From Gremmenia infestans (lineage: Eukaryota; Ascomycota; Leotiomycetes; Helotiales; Hamatocanthoscyphaceae), in the NCBI GenBank assembly GCA_032629725.1, contig JAFEVB010000002.1, positions 3,906,001 to 3,970,000 of the forward strand: 64,000 nt of DNA, read 5' to 3'. Shown piece by piece: positions 23,167 to 34,418 of the stretch (its first letter is position 1; every line of letters begins with the position of its first letter). A program made the position numbers and the translations under genes. The notes beneath the pieces were generated by a model. It made no database searches. It worked only from the letters and a program-made list of their open reading frames with translations, and was not told the DNA's origin.

Positions 23167-24665
23167 TCACGCCCCTGTAAGAAACGAGTCAGCATTGCTT
23201 CTTGGTTTGAATTGGTCTATGTGCTAGGATAATCTTGGAGTAGAACCAAGACTACACCATGACACACGACTGCGACCATCACGATAATACTTACATTTTC
23301 CAAGTAACGCCATGAGACCAGCTCCAACGCACATGCAAAAGAATGCCAAGAGCATCATCTTAATGGAGCTTTTTCGCATCTCAGGGTTGAACATAAATTC
23401 GTGGGCCATGAGTTCCACAAGCCCAGTGTATATCAGGATACCTGCTGATATAGCATCGAATACGCCATTAACGACTCGTGTCTTTTGACTGTTAGGTGTG
23501 AAAGTCTGTCGAACACCAAGCCCGATGGCGATAGCAAGAGGTGTAGCCATGCCATATGCGAAACCAAGAGCCCATGGCATCCAGCTTTTCTTCTTCGGCC
23601 ACTCGGCAGTGGCTAGTCTGGAACCGAGACCGAGGCCTTCAAAGGTTTGATGGAAGGCAAGAACAATATATAGAACGTTGAACTCATCTCCAGTAACGGC
23701 CAGCGTAAGACCGATGAAGACTGAATGAAAAATGACGCCGAATTCGAGGATGAAGAGCGCAGTCATTTGCGCTGCAAAATGGTCGTGGTCTACCATGTGT
23801 TCTCTTTGATGTCCTAGATGATCTTCACCTCCGGGAGGATATGACAAATCGTTTACTCGTCCTGGAATGCTACTACGAGGTCTGAATGGTTCCGCGGGCA
23901 CAGGGCTTGAAGGTCTGCTTGGGCCTGCAGTGACAGGGATAATTCCAAGCTCATTATCTGTGTTAATCGAATCCGGCGAGGATTCGAGGGTGCCGTTGCT
24001 ATGGCTGTGGGTATCTGTAAATACCTTGTGGACATTGGATTTCCCGTCCTTGGGCTTCTCAGCAGCTTTGATAAGATCCTTTGCCGGGTCGGTCGCCTCC
24101 AGGTCATGTGCATGCGCTCCAAAGACATCAAAACGTGCGGCCATGAGTTCGATGAAAAACATGAGGAATATCGTCATCAGAGCAGTTCCTGCCGCCCAGT
24201 CATAATTTGTTATTAGGCCGGTGTTACATGGTGAGTTGAGGGCTTTGTTGGCGGGCGAGAGCAGCTACGAAAGTTATATATCAGCTAATGATCTATATTT
24301 TCCCGAACACATATAATGGTTGAACTTGAGATCAAGCTGATATTACTCAGGCCAAATTCGCGTGCTGTTAGCAGACTTACGTGTATGAATGCTGTTGCAA
24401 TGATGACTCCCGAACCGAAGTATTTGGTTATGAAAAAAGCCAAGGGTGGGACTCTCATTCTCTTTGTTCGAGCCGCGGCAATAGGTAATAGAGCACCTGC
24501 ACATAGCGGTCAGCTGTAATGTTCAGATGGTTGGCCAGCAAAGGAGGTTATTATACCTAACATTGACCCCAACCCGATGACGAAGATGGAGGATATCCGC
24601 ACTCCTATCCGGCCATCATACCCATTGCCATTGTCGCAATCGATTGTGACTGTGTAAGGCCTCAT
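23167..24665 (-). CDS. ZIP-family zinc transporter
   Basis: Exons 24665-24557, 24496-24381, 24264-23295 and 23174-23167 give 400 aa. The last exon is 8 nt and supplies the C-terminus GKWA. The order is TM1 (RISSIFVIGLGSML), TM2 and TM3 (ITKYFGSGVIIATAFIH, then LMTIFLMFFIELMAARF), a long cytosolic loop with His/Asp clusters (AHAHDLEATD, HSHSNG, MVDHDHFAAQ), and the ZIP metal-path motif with HSVFIGLTLAVT in TM4 and HQTFEGLGLGSRL in TM5, whose His/Glu residues bind metal. Zrt1/Zrt2-type proteins import Zn2+ at the plasma membrane under zinc starvation; the exact family member cannot be assigned. No zinc-response element was identified upstream. Confidence 0.93.
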
Positions 24666-26465
24666 ACCGTGCTGCGCAATCGAGGGCTGACTTTCGTAAG
24701 GGGTTCTTCCGCCGTGTCGTCTTTACAGTATCGTACCCCCTCCAGCCCCCACTATTCCCCTTCCACCCCGTAATTAAATGTATAGTTCCTGCGTCCGCCA
24801 GTGTTTGTGGAGAGTGGGTTTGACGTGTTGCTGTAAACGGGATGTACGATTCTTTGGGTCCGAGTTCTTCGGGCGCAAACTAGGGGTCCTGGTCGCAGGA
24901 TCGCTCTGTTTGGTGTGAAGGAAGAAGACTGTGAAAGTATAGAAATGAAGAAGAATATTTGGGGTGCGCGCGGGACAGGAAAGGCTAGATATTGACGGTG
25001 TCTGTTAGTGGTATATTTTAAGAAGAAAAAGAAGAGTAGGTAGGGTCCCAAAGAGAAAAGAAAAATGAGTACCTTGTGAGGTAGTTGTGTGCTTGATTTG
25101 CTTTGCTGACTGTGATTGATGCAGCCCAAGACAATCACAACTAGACAAGCAGAGCAAGGAGGACGAGGAGGGGGATGAGGATGCCTGGTGACTGCACGCA
25201 CATTGGTATGTAAATGAAATCACAATGTGCTCATCATCTGATATGATTAATATATTTTGCGGTAGAGCAGGGTGAAAAAGTAAGTGGGTAGGAGGGGCGG
25301 AGTGAGAAAGGTAATACAAAAGCATCAATTGGGCGGCATTGCATCTTTGGAGGGGCGGACCCTGACCTGAACCTGAGGTGAAGCTGCGATGAGTACCCGG
25401 ATGGATACCTGCCCTTTTTTTTTGCGTAGAGTGCAGTCAGTGCAGTGCTTGTACAGTAAGCGAATAAGACAAGCCCAGTAGTGACGATGATGCATGTCAT
25501 GTGGAAAGATTAAAACAGACGAAACAAAAGGAATCTGATGACCATGAGTGAGAGTAATAATGATAATAATACCACCTGCAGACATATAATATGACTTCAA
25601 AGAAATCCATTTGTCTTTCTCTACTTACTTACCCATCGCACCATATGCGCCGGTAAAGAATCATCTCTCCCATTGCCCCGCTTGCGTCAGAATTTCCGAC
25701 CATAAAACAAAAACCTTTGCATCGGGCCTAGTGGCCTAGTGGCCTTTGGCTACTGTATCAGTCATCTTTCCTGGAGACCGCATACTGTACTGATCTGCGA
25801 CGGATGGATGGGCGTTGATGTCTGGGCGATGATGTCTGGGCGATGATGTCTGGGCGAGAATAAGAAGAGAAGAAGTTCATCAGGACGTGTCGTTCGATTT
25901 GTCGCCAGCCTTGGTCCTACCTCACTACTGCAAATCATCCCATACCTTACCTTATGTCCGTCTTTGCGACCAATCGGTCCTTAGTCACGTGTGAGGTAAT
26001 ATACCGAAGTCAACAATGGATAACTGCAAGTACAAGCTGTTGAATGCTATGACTCGTGTTGGCTTCTAAAGGCTTCTAGGCCACAACTAATGCACCCTGT
26101 TTCTATTCTCACACATGCATAAGCTTTTTGGAGTTTGGTGGAAAATTCTTGATGGTATAAGTCTATGATATGGGGACTCGATGGAGGTCACACATGCTCC
26201 ATTCGAGTAGCGTGCCAGAAGCCGAGTATCTGACATTGCCATCTTTCCAACGCCAAGTTCTCCACGGAAGACTCTCTTCGGCTTTGTCCTGCCCAACCCT
26301 TGGGGTTCAGAGGGCTCAGGACTTGATCCAAGATGCATGCGCATCCCATGTGGTACGGGACTCGGAGAATTGTCTATAGCCTCCGGAATTGTCTCGGGTA
26401 CAAGACTGTGCTGTGCGATGTGTCATGGATCCAGAATATGATATTCGAACCTTGGTGAGAAGGGC
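24666..26465. other. Intergenic, 1.8 kb
   Basis: Upstream region of the ZIP gene and 3' flank of MDM10. No gene is supported; the frames here are low-complexity. It contains three exact tandem copies of a 14-bp unit at 25816-25857 and a short GGCCTAGT duplication near 25725-25745. Confidence 0.55.
25816..25857 (+). repeat. Three exact tandem copies of a 14-bp unit
   Basis: TGATGTCTGGGCGA is repeated three times without a mismatch (25816-25829, 25830-25843, 25844-25857) in a noncoding stretch. Confidence 0.9.
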
Positions 26466-27727
26466 TTAAGACGAGTACTGAACTTCCAATCCCACAGCCC
26501 TGAATGGCTGATCCGGCCTATTCATATCAATCGACGACGCCAGCGTGAAAAGCAACTCTTTGATCCTGCCCTCCCACAACAAGCCAATCCTCCAATTCTG
26601 ATCGACTCGCGCCTTCAGGACTCCAGTAACTTCCTCCGGTTCAGGCGAAGGATTTTTTTCTACCTCGTCAAGTCTCCATTCAAGCTTCGCAGCCATACTT
26701 CGCTCCTGGATCTTCTTAGCCTTGGCCTTCATCCTCCACAGCTCACATCCAAGCATCAGATCGCTCTCGTAGCTGTAGACATTGAAATCAAACTTCGAGC
26801 ACAGCGCCAAGTTCTTCCCAGCCTTCACAGCATACGTCGTACTCAGATTTCCCATCAGCGGATTCAGCGTCAAGGTAGCCGTCAACGGCACGCCCTTATG
26901 AGCCGGTAAGGTCGCGAACCTCCCCCCGAAACTGACACCGCCCGATTTATTCAAAGCCCCATAATACATCTCGGCACCCGCACTGAATCTACCATAAAAA
27001 CGATCTTCCGTCCTCGGTGGCTCTATAATCCCTTTCCGCGGATCAGGACCAAAATTGTATAATCCCCTCACACCAACCAGTCCCCCATCCGTCGAATAAA
27101 GAGTCTCCGTACTATATTTCCCAGTATCATACTGATGCAACGCCAAAATCGTCCCGCCGTTCTTCAGTCGGCTATCGCTAACCGCCGATAACTTCAACTG
27201 CTGTGTAGGGCTCAATCGTCGCAGGTATAGCGCTTCGAGCGTGCTTTGGGGTAAATACAGCCGTCCGTAGAAAAGTGTATTGCGTTTATCAATCCGCTTC
27301 CCACCCTGCCATTCTTCCCACATCCATGACTCTTCTTGCTTGCGCAGCTCTTGTATCTGCCTATACCCCCGTATCACATCGTGCAGGTCTATGTCTCCGC
27401 TCTGCGAAACCGGGAAGAGGGGCAAAGAGGTATAGAGGTACGAGAGTGCGCCATCGACTAGGCCCACACTGCCGAGTGCGTACGAGGTCGCGAAGTTGGG
27501 AGAGGAGAGTGAGGAGAGGTTCAGGCGTAGGCCGCGAGGGGTATCGAATTCGAGAAGCTCTAGAGGGGATCTTTATTAGAAATCACTGGCTGGTAATGGT
27601 AATCAGGTTTTGGGTTTGATGTTTGTTTACCTCGAGCTGTAGCTGTCAACTGCGAGTAAGAATTCTCGGAATTCCAATGAGAGGCCTTATAGAACGAATG
27701 CTGGACATAATCCATAAACTCCAACAT
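26466..27727 (-). CDS. MDM10: Mitochondrial distribution and morphology protein Mdm10 (ERMES and SAM subunit)
   Basis: Exons 27727-27631 and 27559-26466, with a 71-nt intron, give 396 aa. The N-terminus MLEFMDYVQHSFYKASHWNSEN, followed after splicing by ELLEFDTPRGLRLNLSSLSSPNFATSY, and then GSVGLVDGALSYLYTS, is the Mdm10 signature. The rest is a porin-like outer-membrane beta-barrel with alternating hydrophobic strands. A charged insert (ELRKQEESWMWEEWQGG) lies in a loop. Mdm10 anchors the ER-mitochondria encounter structure with Mdm12, Mmm1 and Mdm34, supporting lipid exchange and mitochondrial shape, and also aids Tom40 assembly with the SAM complex. No targeting peptide is expected or seen. 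Confidence 0.95.
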
Positions 27728-27961
27728 ATCTGCCTCGAGTTGTAATCTTCAAGTAGTCCTTCTGACGCCAAAAGCGTTGTTGCATTAAATCCAAGCCAAG
27801 GCAACTCTTCCCCTGTCACTCGGAGGTAAACGGCCGCTAGCTCCAACCTTAAAAGTTAATCCGCTCCCGCTATCTATCAAAAAATATCCTCAAATCCTCA
27901 ATGCGATAAAAACTCCCCTCCCCCACACCTCCCACCTCGCACCCACCAACCCACCGCAAAA

Positions 27962-28839
27962 ATGCCCAAATCCAAGCGCGCGAAGATCGTCCACCTCACC
28001 AAAGTCGACAAGAAAGGCAAAGAACTCTCACTGAAGCTTTTCTCCAACGTCCGAGAATGTCTGGATGAGTACCAGCACTGCTTTGTGTTTTCCGTAGAGA
28101 ATATGCGGAATACGTATTTGAAGGATGTGAGGAATGAGTTGAGCGATTGCAGGTACGTGATGATCTCCCCAATATATACATATATACATATATACAAACA
28201 TACATATATGTCTATATATATAAGAAAGTACGAGCAAAGACTTTGGATTAACATCTTGGGTAGATTATTCTTCGGCAAGACCAAAGTGATGGCCAAAGCC
28301 CTAGGAAGCACCCCCGAAGACGAATACCAACCCAACACGCGACTGCTAGCCCCCCACCTTGTTGGCAACGTCGGGCTGCTATTCACGAACCGCGAGCCAG
28401 ACTCCATCACCGAGTACTTTGCTGCGATCGCCAAGACGGACTATGCGCGCGCGGGTACAGAGGCGACGCGGACGTTTACTGTTCCTGCGGGCACGGTGTA
28501 CAGTCGGGGTGGTGATATCGCTGAGGAACAGGATGTGCCCATGGCGCATAGTTTGGAGCCTGAGTTGCGGAAGCTGAATATGCCGACTAGTTTGGTCAAG
28601 GGGAAGATTACCCTGCAGAATGAGTATACTGTGTGTAAGGAGGGGGGCTCGTTGGATAGTAGGCAGACGAGGTTGTTGAAGCTGTTTGGAGTGGCGACGG
28701 CGGACTTTACAGTGCAGTTGCTTGCGTAAGTTGGGAGTTTGACAACGAGAGCTGTGAAATGAGGAATTGGCTGACCATTTACAGATACTGGAGTGCGGCG
28801 ACGAACGAGGTCACTAAGATTGGGGCAATGGAGGATTAA
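27962..28839 (+). CDS. MRT4: Ribosome assembly factor Mrt4 (P0-like)
   Basis: Exons 27962-28152, 28264-28725 and 28785-28839 give 235 aa, the size of yeast Mrt4. The start MPKSKRAKIVHLTKVDKKGKE, the body FSVENMRNTYLKDVRNEL and FFGKTKVMAKALG, and the end AAYWSAATNEV are characteristic of this L10/P0-related family. Mrt4 binds pre-60S particles in the nucleolus and is later exchanged for the P0 stalk protein with help from Yvh1. The first intron (111 nt, ending TTGGGTAG) contains a TA/CATA microsatellite, has a length divisible by three, and has no stop, so retention would insert 37 residues. Intergenic distance to MDM10 is only about 230 bp (divergent). Confidence 0.96.
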
Positions 28840-29391
28840 AAGAGGAGAAATAGAGCAGGACGAAACGAGTTACTGCATTGTGATTGCTTTCGTATCATAC
28901 AAGTCAGGGACAAGACCGGCGTTAAGCGGCGCTGTCTGATTACGAGGGAATAAAAGAAATTTTTGTTGCTTGAGCCAGCCCTTCTTACCACCCTCTTCCT
29001 TTTTCCTTCTCTGATAATACAAACAAGAATCCGCCGAGACTAAATGTCTAGTGGTCAGATGGTACAAAGCCTTACCTCTGACCTTACCTCCAAGATCAAA
29101 GTGTATGGAAAGTCGCCCAGGAAGACAAAATGGCGAGTGAAGAAGAGCTATAAACTTTCGTGACCAAGCCAGTGTGATCAAAATGTCATGTCGAGAAAGA
29201 ATGGCATTACCATGAAATAGCTGTTGTTTCCAGAGAGCATAGATAGTCGACATGGGCAAGTATTAGGCAAGGGCAAATACTACCTTGGAGATGACTTTAT
29301 CGAAGAACCGCTTACCCCTGGTGTTGAAGGGAAGAAAGATTGAAGATCGAGAAACCCACCGCAAGACAAACCGAATGATGCCTCGCTGCAC
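28840..29391. other. Convergent intergenic between MRT4 and U1-70K
   Basis: These 552 bp should be 3' UTRs of both genes. A minus-strand open frame here (28870-29259) shows no family resemblance and may be 3' UTR of U1-70K. No gene is called. Confidence 0.5.
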
Positions 29392-31037
29392 CTAGTACCT
29401 TCGAATTTTGCGAGGATCCTCTTCGTAGCCATTGCTTTCATACTGTCTCTTCCGTGAATCGTCATCGCGTGGGCGACCTCCGTATCCGCCATCTCGTCCA
29501 TCTCGGTCTCTGTCGCGGTATCCGCCGTCTCGTCCACCGTCTCTTGGTCTTACCGGCTCCATATTGCTGCCACTTCCACGAGCTCCATCGCGATCGTTGA
29601 AGCCTCGACTGCCACGGTATCCGCCAGATCTGTCATCATATGAGCGGCCCCCACCACGCGAATCATACCCACCAGCTGGCGCTGATGTGCCAGAGCCATT
29701 GCGTTCTGGAGAACCGGAGCCACCAAAGCCTCCTCTGCTGTAGCCGCCCCCACCTCGGCCACCTGGACCGGCTGGAGCATTTGGGGGAGCATAGCCGTTG
29801 GAGCCTCCATTGGATCCTCCATACCCACCGCGATCTCCTCCACCTCCCCTGGATGAAAAGCCACCACCACCCTGGTACCCAATACCCCCCCTACCACCAC
29901 CATAGCCTCCTCGGTCCTGGAAGCCACCCCCGCCGCCTCTGAATCCGCCTCGTCCTCTCCCACCATCGAACCCACCACGGAAACCACCTCTGAAACCACC
30001 ACCACCACCAGGTCCACCAGGAGGTCCAAATCCACCGGGTCCCATTGGTCGAGGTGGGGCTGTCTTTGTGTATCCACGTCCACCGAGGCCACCTCCGAAT
30101 CGGCGAGGCTTCCAACCTTTGACCGTTCTGCCGCGTTCGACGTCTACCTTGATACGGCGGTCCTTGATTCGAATACCATCACAAGCATCTAAAGCAGCTG
30201 TTCACAAAGCGCGAGCAAGGCGCATTTGTCAGTCATTTTGCCCATACTTGATATACCTTGCGCCGGGCGAACAGATAATAAAAGGGGAAGATAGGCAGCT
30301 TGAGGGCCATATCTTTACAAATGAATCATGTCTCGTTCCGCTGTATAAGGTAATGGGTGATGGGGGATGTGATCTTTTACCTCTCATGTCTTTCTCTCGC
30401 TCGTAGACAACAAATGCATATCCGCGGTGATTCTTCTTCTTCTTATTTGGCTTCTCGTGGGCATGAGTATCAGTAACAATCCGGATCTGATAGTCGCATA
30501 CGTTAGCAGGAGATAATTATGGCGGGGGTAGATGACTTGCTCTTTCAATAGGACCAAAGCGACCAAATTCGCTCTCGAGATCTTTCTCTGTTGCATCGTA
30601 GGCTAGTCTTGCCACGATCAGGGTCTTGAAGGCGTCTCCTCGAATGTTGGGGTCCTCCTGGGGCTTGTCTGTGAAACGCCAAAATGTTAGCAAACGCTGG
30701 AAATCAAAAGACACATGGCCAGAAGTCGGACAAGTGTAGATAAAAGGTGATCGAAACATGTGGGGTCTCCCTCACAGGATACAGGGCCGTCCTTCAAAAG
30801 CTTTTCTTGCTGTTGCTTTTTCTCCAGCTTAAGACGGTCCTTTCGCTGCAGCCAGCTCTCTGTGGGTTCATATACATCGGTCGCCTTGTAGTCCTGTAGC
30901 TGGGGAAGGAAAGCAGCGAGACTACTGATATTTGCGGTCTTTCGCTCTCCTGGCGCGTGGTCGGAAGGTGGTATAAACCGCAGGGGAGGGCGAGGCGCAA
31001 AGAGAGCGAGGAGGTTGGGGGGGAGCTTGTCCGTCAT
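29392..31037 (-). CDS. SNP1: U1 small nuclear ribonucleoprotein 70 kDa (Snp1)
   Basis: Exons 31037-30776, 30668-30541, 30486-30381 and 30197-29392 give 433 aa. The N-terminal U1-70K domain (TDKLPPNLLALFAPRPPLRF, then ESWLQRKDRLKLEKK) is followed by an RRM at about residues 95-180 with RNP2 (LIVARL) and RNP1 (RGYAFVVY). The C-terminus is Gly/Arg/Asp-rich (GGRGG, RDRDRDGR), longer and more RGG-like than in yeast. The RRM binds stem-loop 1 of U1 snRNA, so this is a core factor of 5' splice-site recognition in the nucleus. Its own second intron uses a GC donor (GCAAGT at 30540-30535; acceptor ATCAG, branch GCTAACG). Confidence 0.95.
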
Positions 31038-31866
31038 CGTAGGTAACAGATAGGAACCGAGTTAGATGATGGAAATGAGAGAATGCAGCTCCAGAGCTGT
31101 TGTTGATGGCCTCGAGCTTGTCGTTCAAATAGAGGTAGGTAGAAATCTGTCGCGTCGCAAAGGGAATTTAGCTCAACTCTTTACAATAAAGGTCCGTGCC
31201 CGTGCTCTACCTTACTCAGCAGGAAGTCACCATTTCACCAACGTTAGGAATATCACTTTTTTCATATTCGTAACTAATTTATCATGTTTTTATATCTATT
31301 TCCACTTCTATTTCTTTACACATAATCCAAGTCTAATGCTAATACGCACTGGGTGTTAAGAATTCAGAAGCAAACGTCTGTAGATATCCACTGTGATAAG
31401 CGTCACTCGAGAGCATCTCCTAAGAGGACGGCGTGCTTCCACGAATATCTGAATACTCCACCGGTAAGCTCTGGCGTTTTCACGGTTCGAGGCTAGCTGA
31501 GATCATCAGTAATAGATACTGTGAAACAATGACTTAGGGCACAGCGCAGATGAGTAAGGAAGCTTATACGGTAGCACCAGGTAGCATTCTTCCACGCATC
31601 ACATCATCATTTCAACCTTTTTCGGGTTTTCTTCTTACTTAGACCTTGAGATTTTACAGTTTTATATTTTGGTATCTAGAAGAGTTTTTCTGAATAGCCA
31701 GTGGTGACTCGATTTGATGGGCCCGTTCACTACCGCTAAGCTACCATCAGTCCATCTCATATTTTTCTCTGGCATATTTAATCAACCACAATGCCCATTT
31801 TTTCTACATTAAAGTATTTCCCTCATCTCTGAGATATTTCTCGAACCCTCATTACCAAACCAAAAT
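31038..31866. other. Divergent intergenic between U1-70K and the RNase H-like gene
   Basis: These 829 bp hold both promoters. No gene is supported. The stretch near 31245-31320 is AT-rich (TTTTTCATATTC, TTTTTATATC). Confidence 0.55.
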
Positions 31867-32775
31867 ATGTCAGCTCCGCAGTACTTCAACATGTCGAACT
31901 CTGTAGAGAGACAATCGAAGTCCAACCCCCTGACCGAGGGAGCTCCACAGAGTGCACTTTCCGCCCATGAAAGAAAGCGCGAGAAGGACCAAGTGCGGAG
32001 GGAAAGAGCCCGTGAAATGGTGAGCTGCGGTTTCGTCGGCGACATCATCATCGACCAAGATCCAGAGGCAGCTCTTGCCTTTGCGAAGCAAGAATACGAC
32101 GAGGAATGCCCCATCAATAATGGCTCTCGCTTGGTGTTCTGGACTCATGCCCTCTCTACATCCAAAACATCTGGTGTTGGCGTTGTGTACAAGTCGAGCA
32201 AGTCGAAATGGATACAGAGACAATACCACATAACTTTTTTTGTCAAGGCGGATGCCGCCAAGATTATAGCAATTGAGAAAGCTCTCCAGAATGCGAGGGA
32301 CATATGTGCCGATAGGAAAGACAAACCATTGACTGTGGTGGTTTACTCAGACTCGAAAGCGGCTCTTATCGAACTTCGAGAACATGATTTAAAGCCATTT
32401 GGGGCTAGCCGCTGTGTCGTTTCCTCAAATGGCCTCAACCACTTAGATGTCGCCGTCGAACTACGCTGGTTACCGGCGGATTCAGAGTTGAAAGGATATA
32501 AGCTATCTCAAGGAACAGCTAGACTTGCGCGGAGAAATAGGTATTCTGGATTAGGTGGCGTTGTCGAGGTTGAACTGGAGAAGAAGATAAAACTCAGAAT
32601 CAAGAAACGGATGGTCTACATGGCGGGCAGGATATCAGCACCGGAAACCCATACGCCAGCACCCGAAGCCGCACAGCTCATCTCTGGTGAACAATCTACA
32701 TTCCCTGAGAGCTCAACAATCTTATCGAACTCAGATTGGACCTTTACCCTTCCTATACGATCTATGGCCAAATGA
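31867..32775 (+). CDS. RNase H-like protein with degenerate catalytic set
   Basis: A single exon of 302 aa (an in-frame second Met follows at residue 9). The central part follows the RNase H type-1 fold: beta hairpin RLVFWTHALSTSKTSGVGVVYK, helix AAKIIAIEKALQNA, strand TVVVYSDSKAALIEL, then VELRWLPADSELKGYKLSQGTARLAR. Where active enzymes have YTDGS, this has FWTHA (first Asp lost). The AE of helix A reads AK. YSDS keeps the third acidic residue, and the last Asp (usually AD) is absent. I infer a non-catalytic, perhaps domesticated LINE/LTR-type RNase H domain. Such single-copy RNase H-like proteins are common in leotiomycetes in my recall. Function is unknown. No reverse transcriptase sequence is adjacent. 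Confidence 0.7.
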   Translation: MSAPQYFNMSNSVERQSKSNPLTEGAPQSALSAHERKREKDQVRRERAREMVSCGFVGDIIIDQDPEAALAFAKQEYDEECPINNGSRLVFWTHALSTSKTSGVGVVYKSSKSKWIQRQYHITFFVKADAAKIIAIEKALQNARDICADRKDKPLTVVVYSDSKAALIELREHDLKPFGASRCVVSSNGLNHLDVAVELRWLPADSELKGYKLSQGTARLARRNRYSGLGGVVEVELEKKIKLRIKKRMVYMAGRISAPETHTPAPEAAQLISGEQSTFPESSTILSNSDWTFTLPIRSMAK

Positions 32776-34418
32776 CTGTCCCTCGTTTTTTCAACGAGTC
32801 AACCAATATACATTGTAGCATCCACGTACAACACAAAGTATAGGTCAGGTGCTACCGAGAGGGATAGGACGAGCGACTCCTATTTTCAGAAACAATCCCT
32901 GCGGGGACAGAGCCGACAGGATATGGGCAGGAAATGCTGCAAAAGAGCAGACAGAAGGTTACATCCTTTGGCAACAGGGAGTGAATTGAATCAGAGAAGC
33001 CAGTTGGTATTGAGTTATCTAGTTCTATTTGAACTATGCACCCATCATATCTCACAGCCCAGACTTCGAAAAACAATACCAGCCACACTTTCGAACTGTG
33101 TGTCGAAGTCGTGGAGAAAGCAGCCGCTCGTATGTCGCTCATAGTCGAGAACGGAAACACAGCACCTAAAATGGGTCCGTTCTTTTCGTCAGCATGCCAA
33201 CTGGGTAGGTAAGGAAAGAAAGCCGAAGCAAAGATCCTAGACAACGATCGCCCTCGCGGGTTGTGAATGGATTCGAACAAACGTATTCAGTGCATTTCCT
33301 GAGCTGCCTCCACAGGACTCCCCTTCAAGAACGAAAAGAAGCCACTCCTACCTTGTGTATTGGAAACTCTGACTGACGACCGAAGTTCCTATCTGATCTC
33401 AGCTGAACAAGCCACCACGAGAACAAGAGCCTTGGGAGAAGTTAGCACAAGTTGACATGGGAGAAGGTGATGGCGACTTGCCCTGGAAGCACTGTGATGT
33501 CGTCACACGTCCTGTAACGAAACAGGCCCGGTGACGGTGGTGGAGTCGTGGCGATAGATGTAGGAAAGTAAAGGATGCAGTGGACTAAGCAGAGATGCAT
33601 TGCATGATAGCAGAAGATGTGTGGTCATGCTCAAATGTGTTGTTGGATGGCGAGGGTGGAATGAAAAAATATGTAGTTGGGAAGAAGTAGAAACGGGAAG
33701 CAACAGCTTAAATACTCGTTAGCTACGAGCTATTGTTTACATTTTCTGGGAGAAGTCGCTCTGGGTATCGTTGCTCCTTCTCTTGTGGGAGTGCTGGTTA
33801 TGGAAGACAACCGTCGGGAAGGAGCTATCTTGGTCCTGAACCCAAACCCACCTTGAGTGAATTGACATGAGATCACTCAATAGGTTCAAGCTTTCCAAAC
33901 CTTCGAGTTTCTTATGATCTGAATTGCTACACAATTGCTACACCTTTCTCATTTGAACCTCCGTGATTTCACATTCAAAGCCCCGAATGACCCCATTGGT
34001 TTGTGTATTTAGTCCTCCCAAATGCCACTTGACCTTATTTCTGAACTGAGCAGACTTTGTGTATCAATTACTACAGATTCTGAGCAAAGGCATAGCTCCA
34101 GAGCTCTCGATAGAAGCTATGACTTCAAAGAGGTTTCCTCGTAGGAACAAGTACCGCCTGAATGGCATGGAGGGAAAGTGGGGGTTTTAAATACGTGTCA
34201 CCGAGAAAGACAGATTGAGATTACCAAGCTCGATATCATTTTCATTGGCTTTGCTCCAAAAGTATTTCACAATCTGACTGTTCTTACAGAAAGGGGGAAC
34301 AAGAATTACCACTTCGAGCTTAGCCTCAATTCCCGACCACACGTGATGCAAATATTTGTCGGTTCTCGAACTTCAGAAGTTGGAGGAGCATTTGAAGCTC
34401 AGAGCCAGCAAAATCGCA
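32776..34418. other. Intergenic, 1.6 kb
   Basis: Between the RNase H-like gene and the mL43 gene. No supported gene; the frames present are short and without splice-phase continuity or family resemblance. No RNA gene was recognised. Confidence 0.5.

Noticed and set aside
24752..25600. Several minus-strand frames of 88-149 codons upstream of the ZIP gene
   Set aside because: Low-complexity Ser/Pro/His/Phe-rich translations of pyrimidine-rich promoter DNA; overlapping one another in different frames, none with a family signature.
28870..29259. 129-codon minus-strand frame 3' of U1-70K
   Set aside because: No recognisable domain, no splice link to the upstream exon, and it lies where a 3' UTR is expected.
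29432..30115. Long overlapping frames on both strands across the U1-70K glycine/arginine-rich tail
   Set aside because: Shadows produced by the GC-biased RGG repeat coding; only the frame continuous with the RRM is real.
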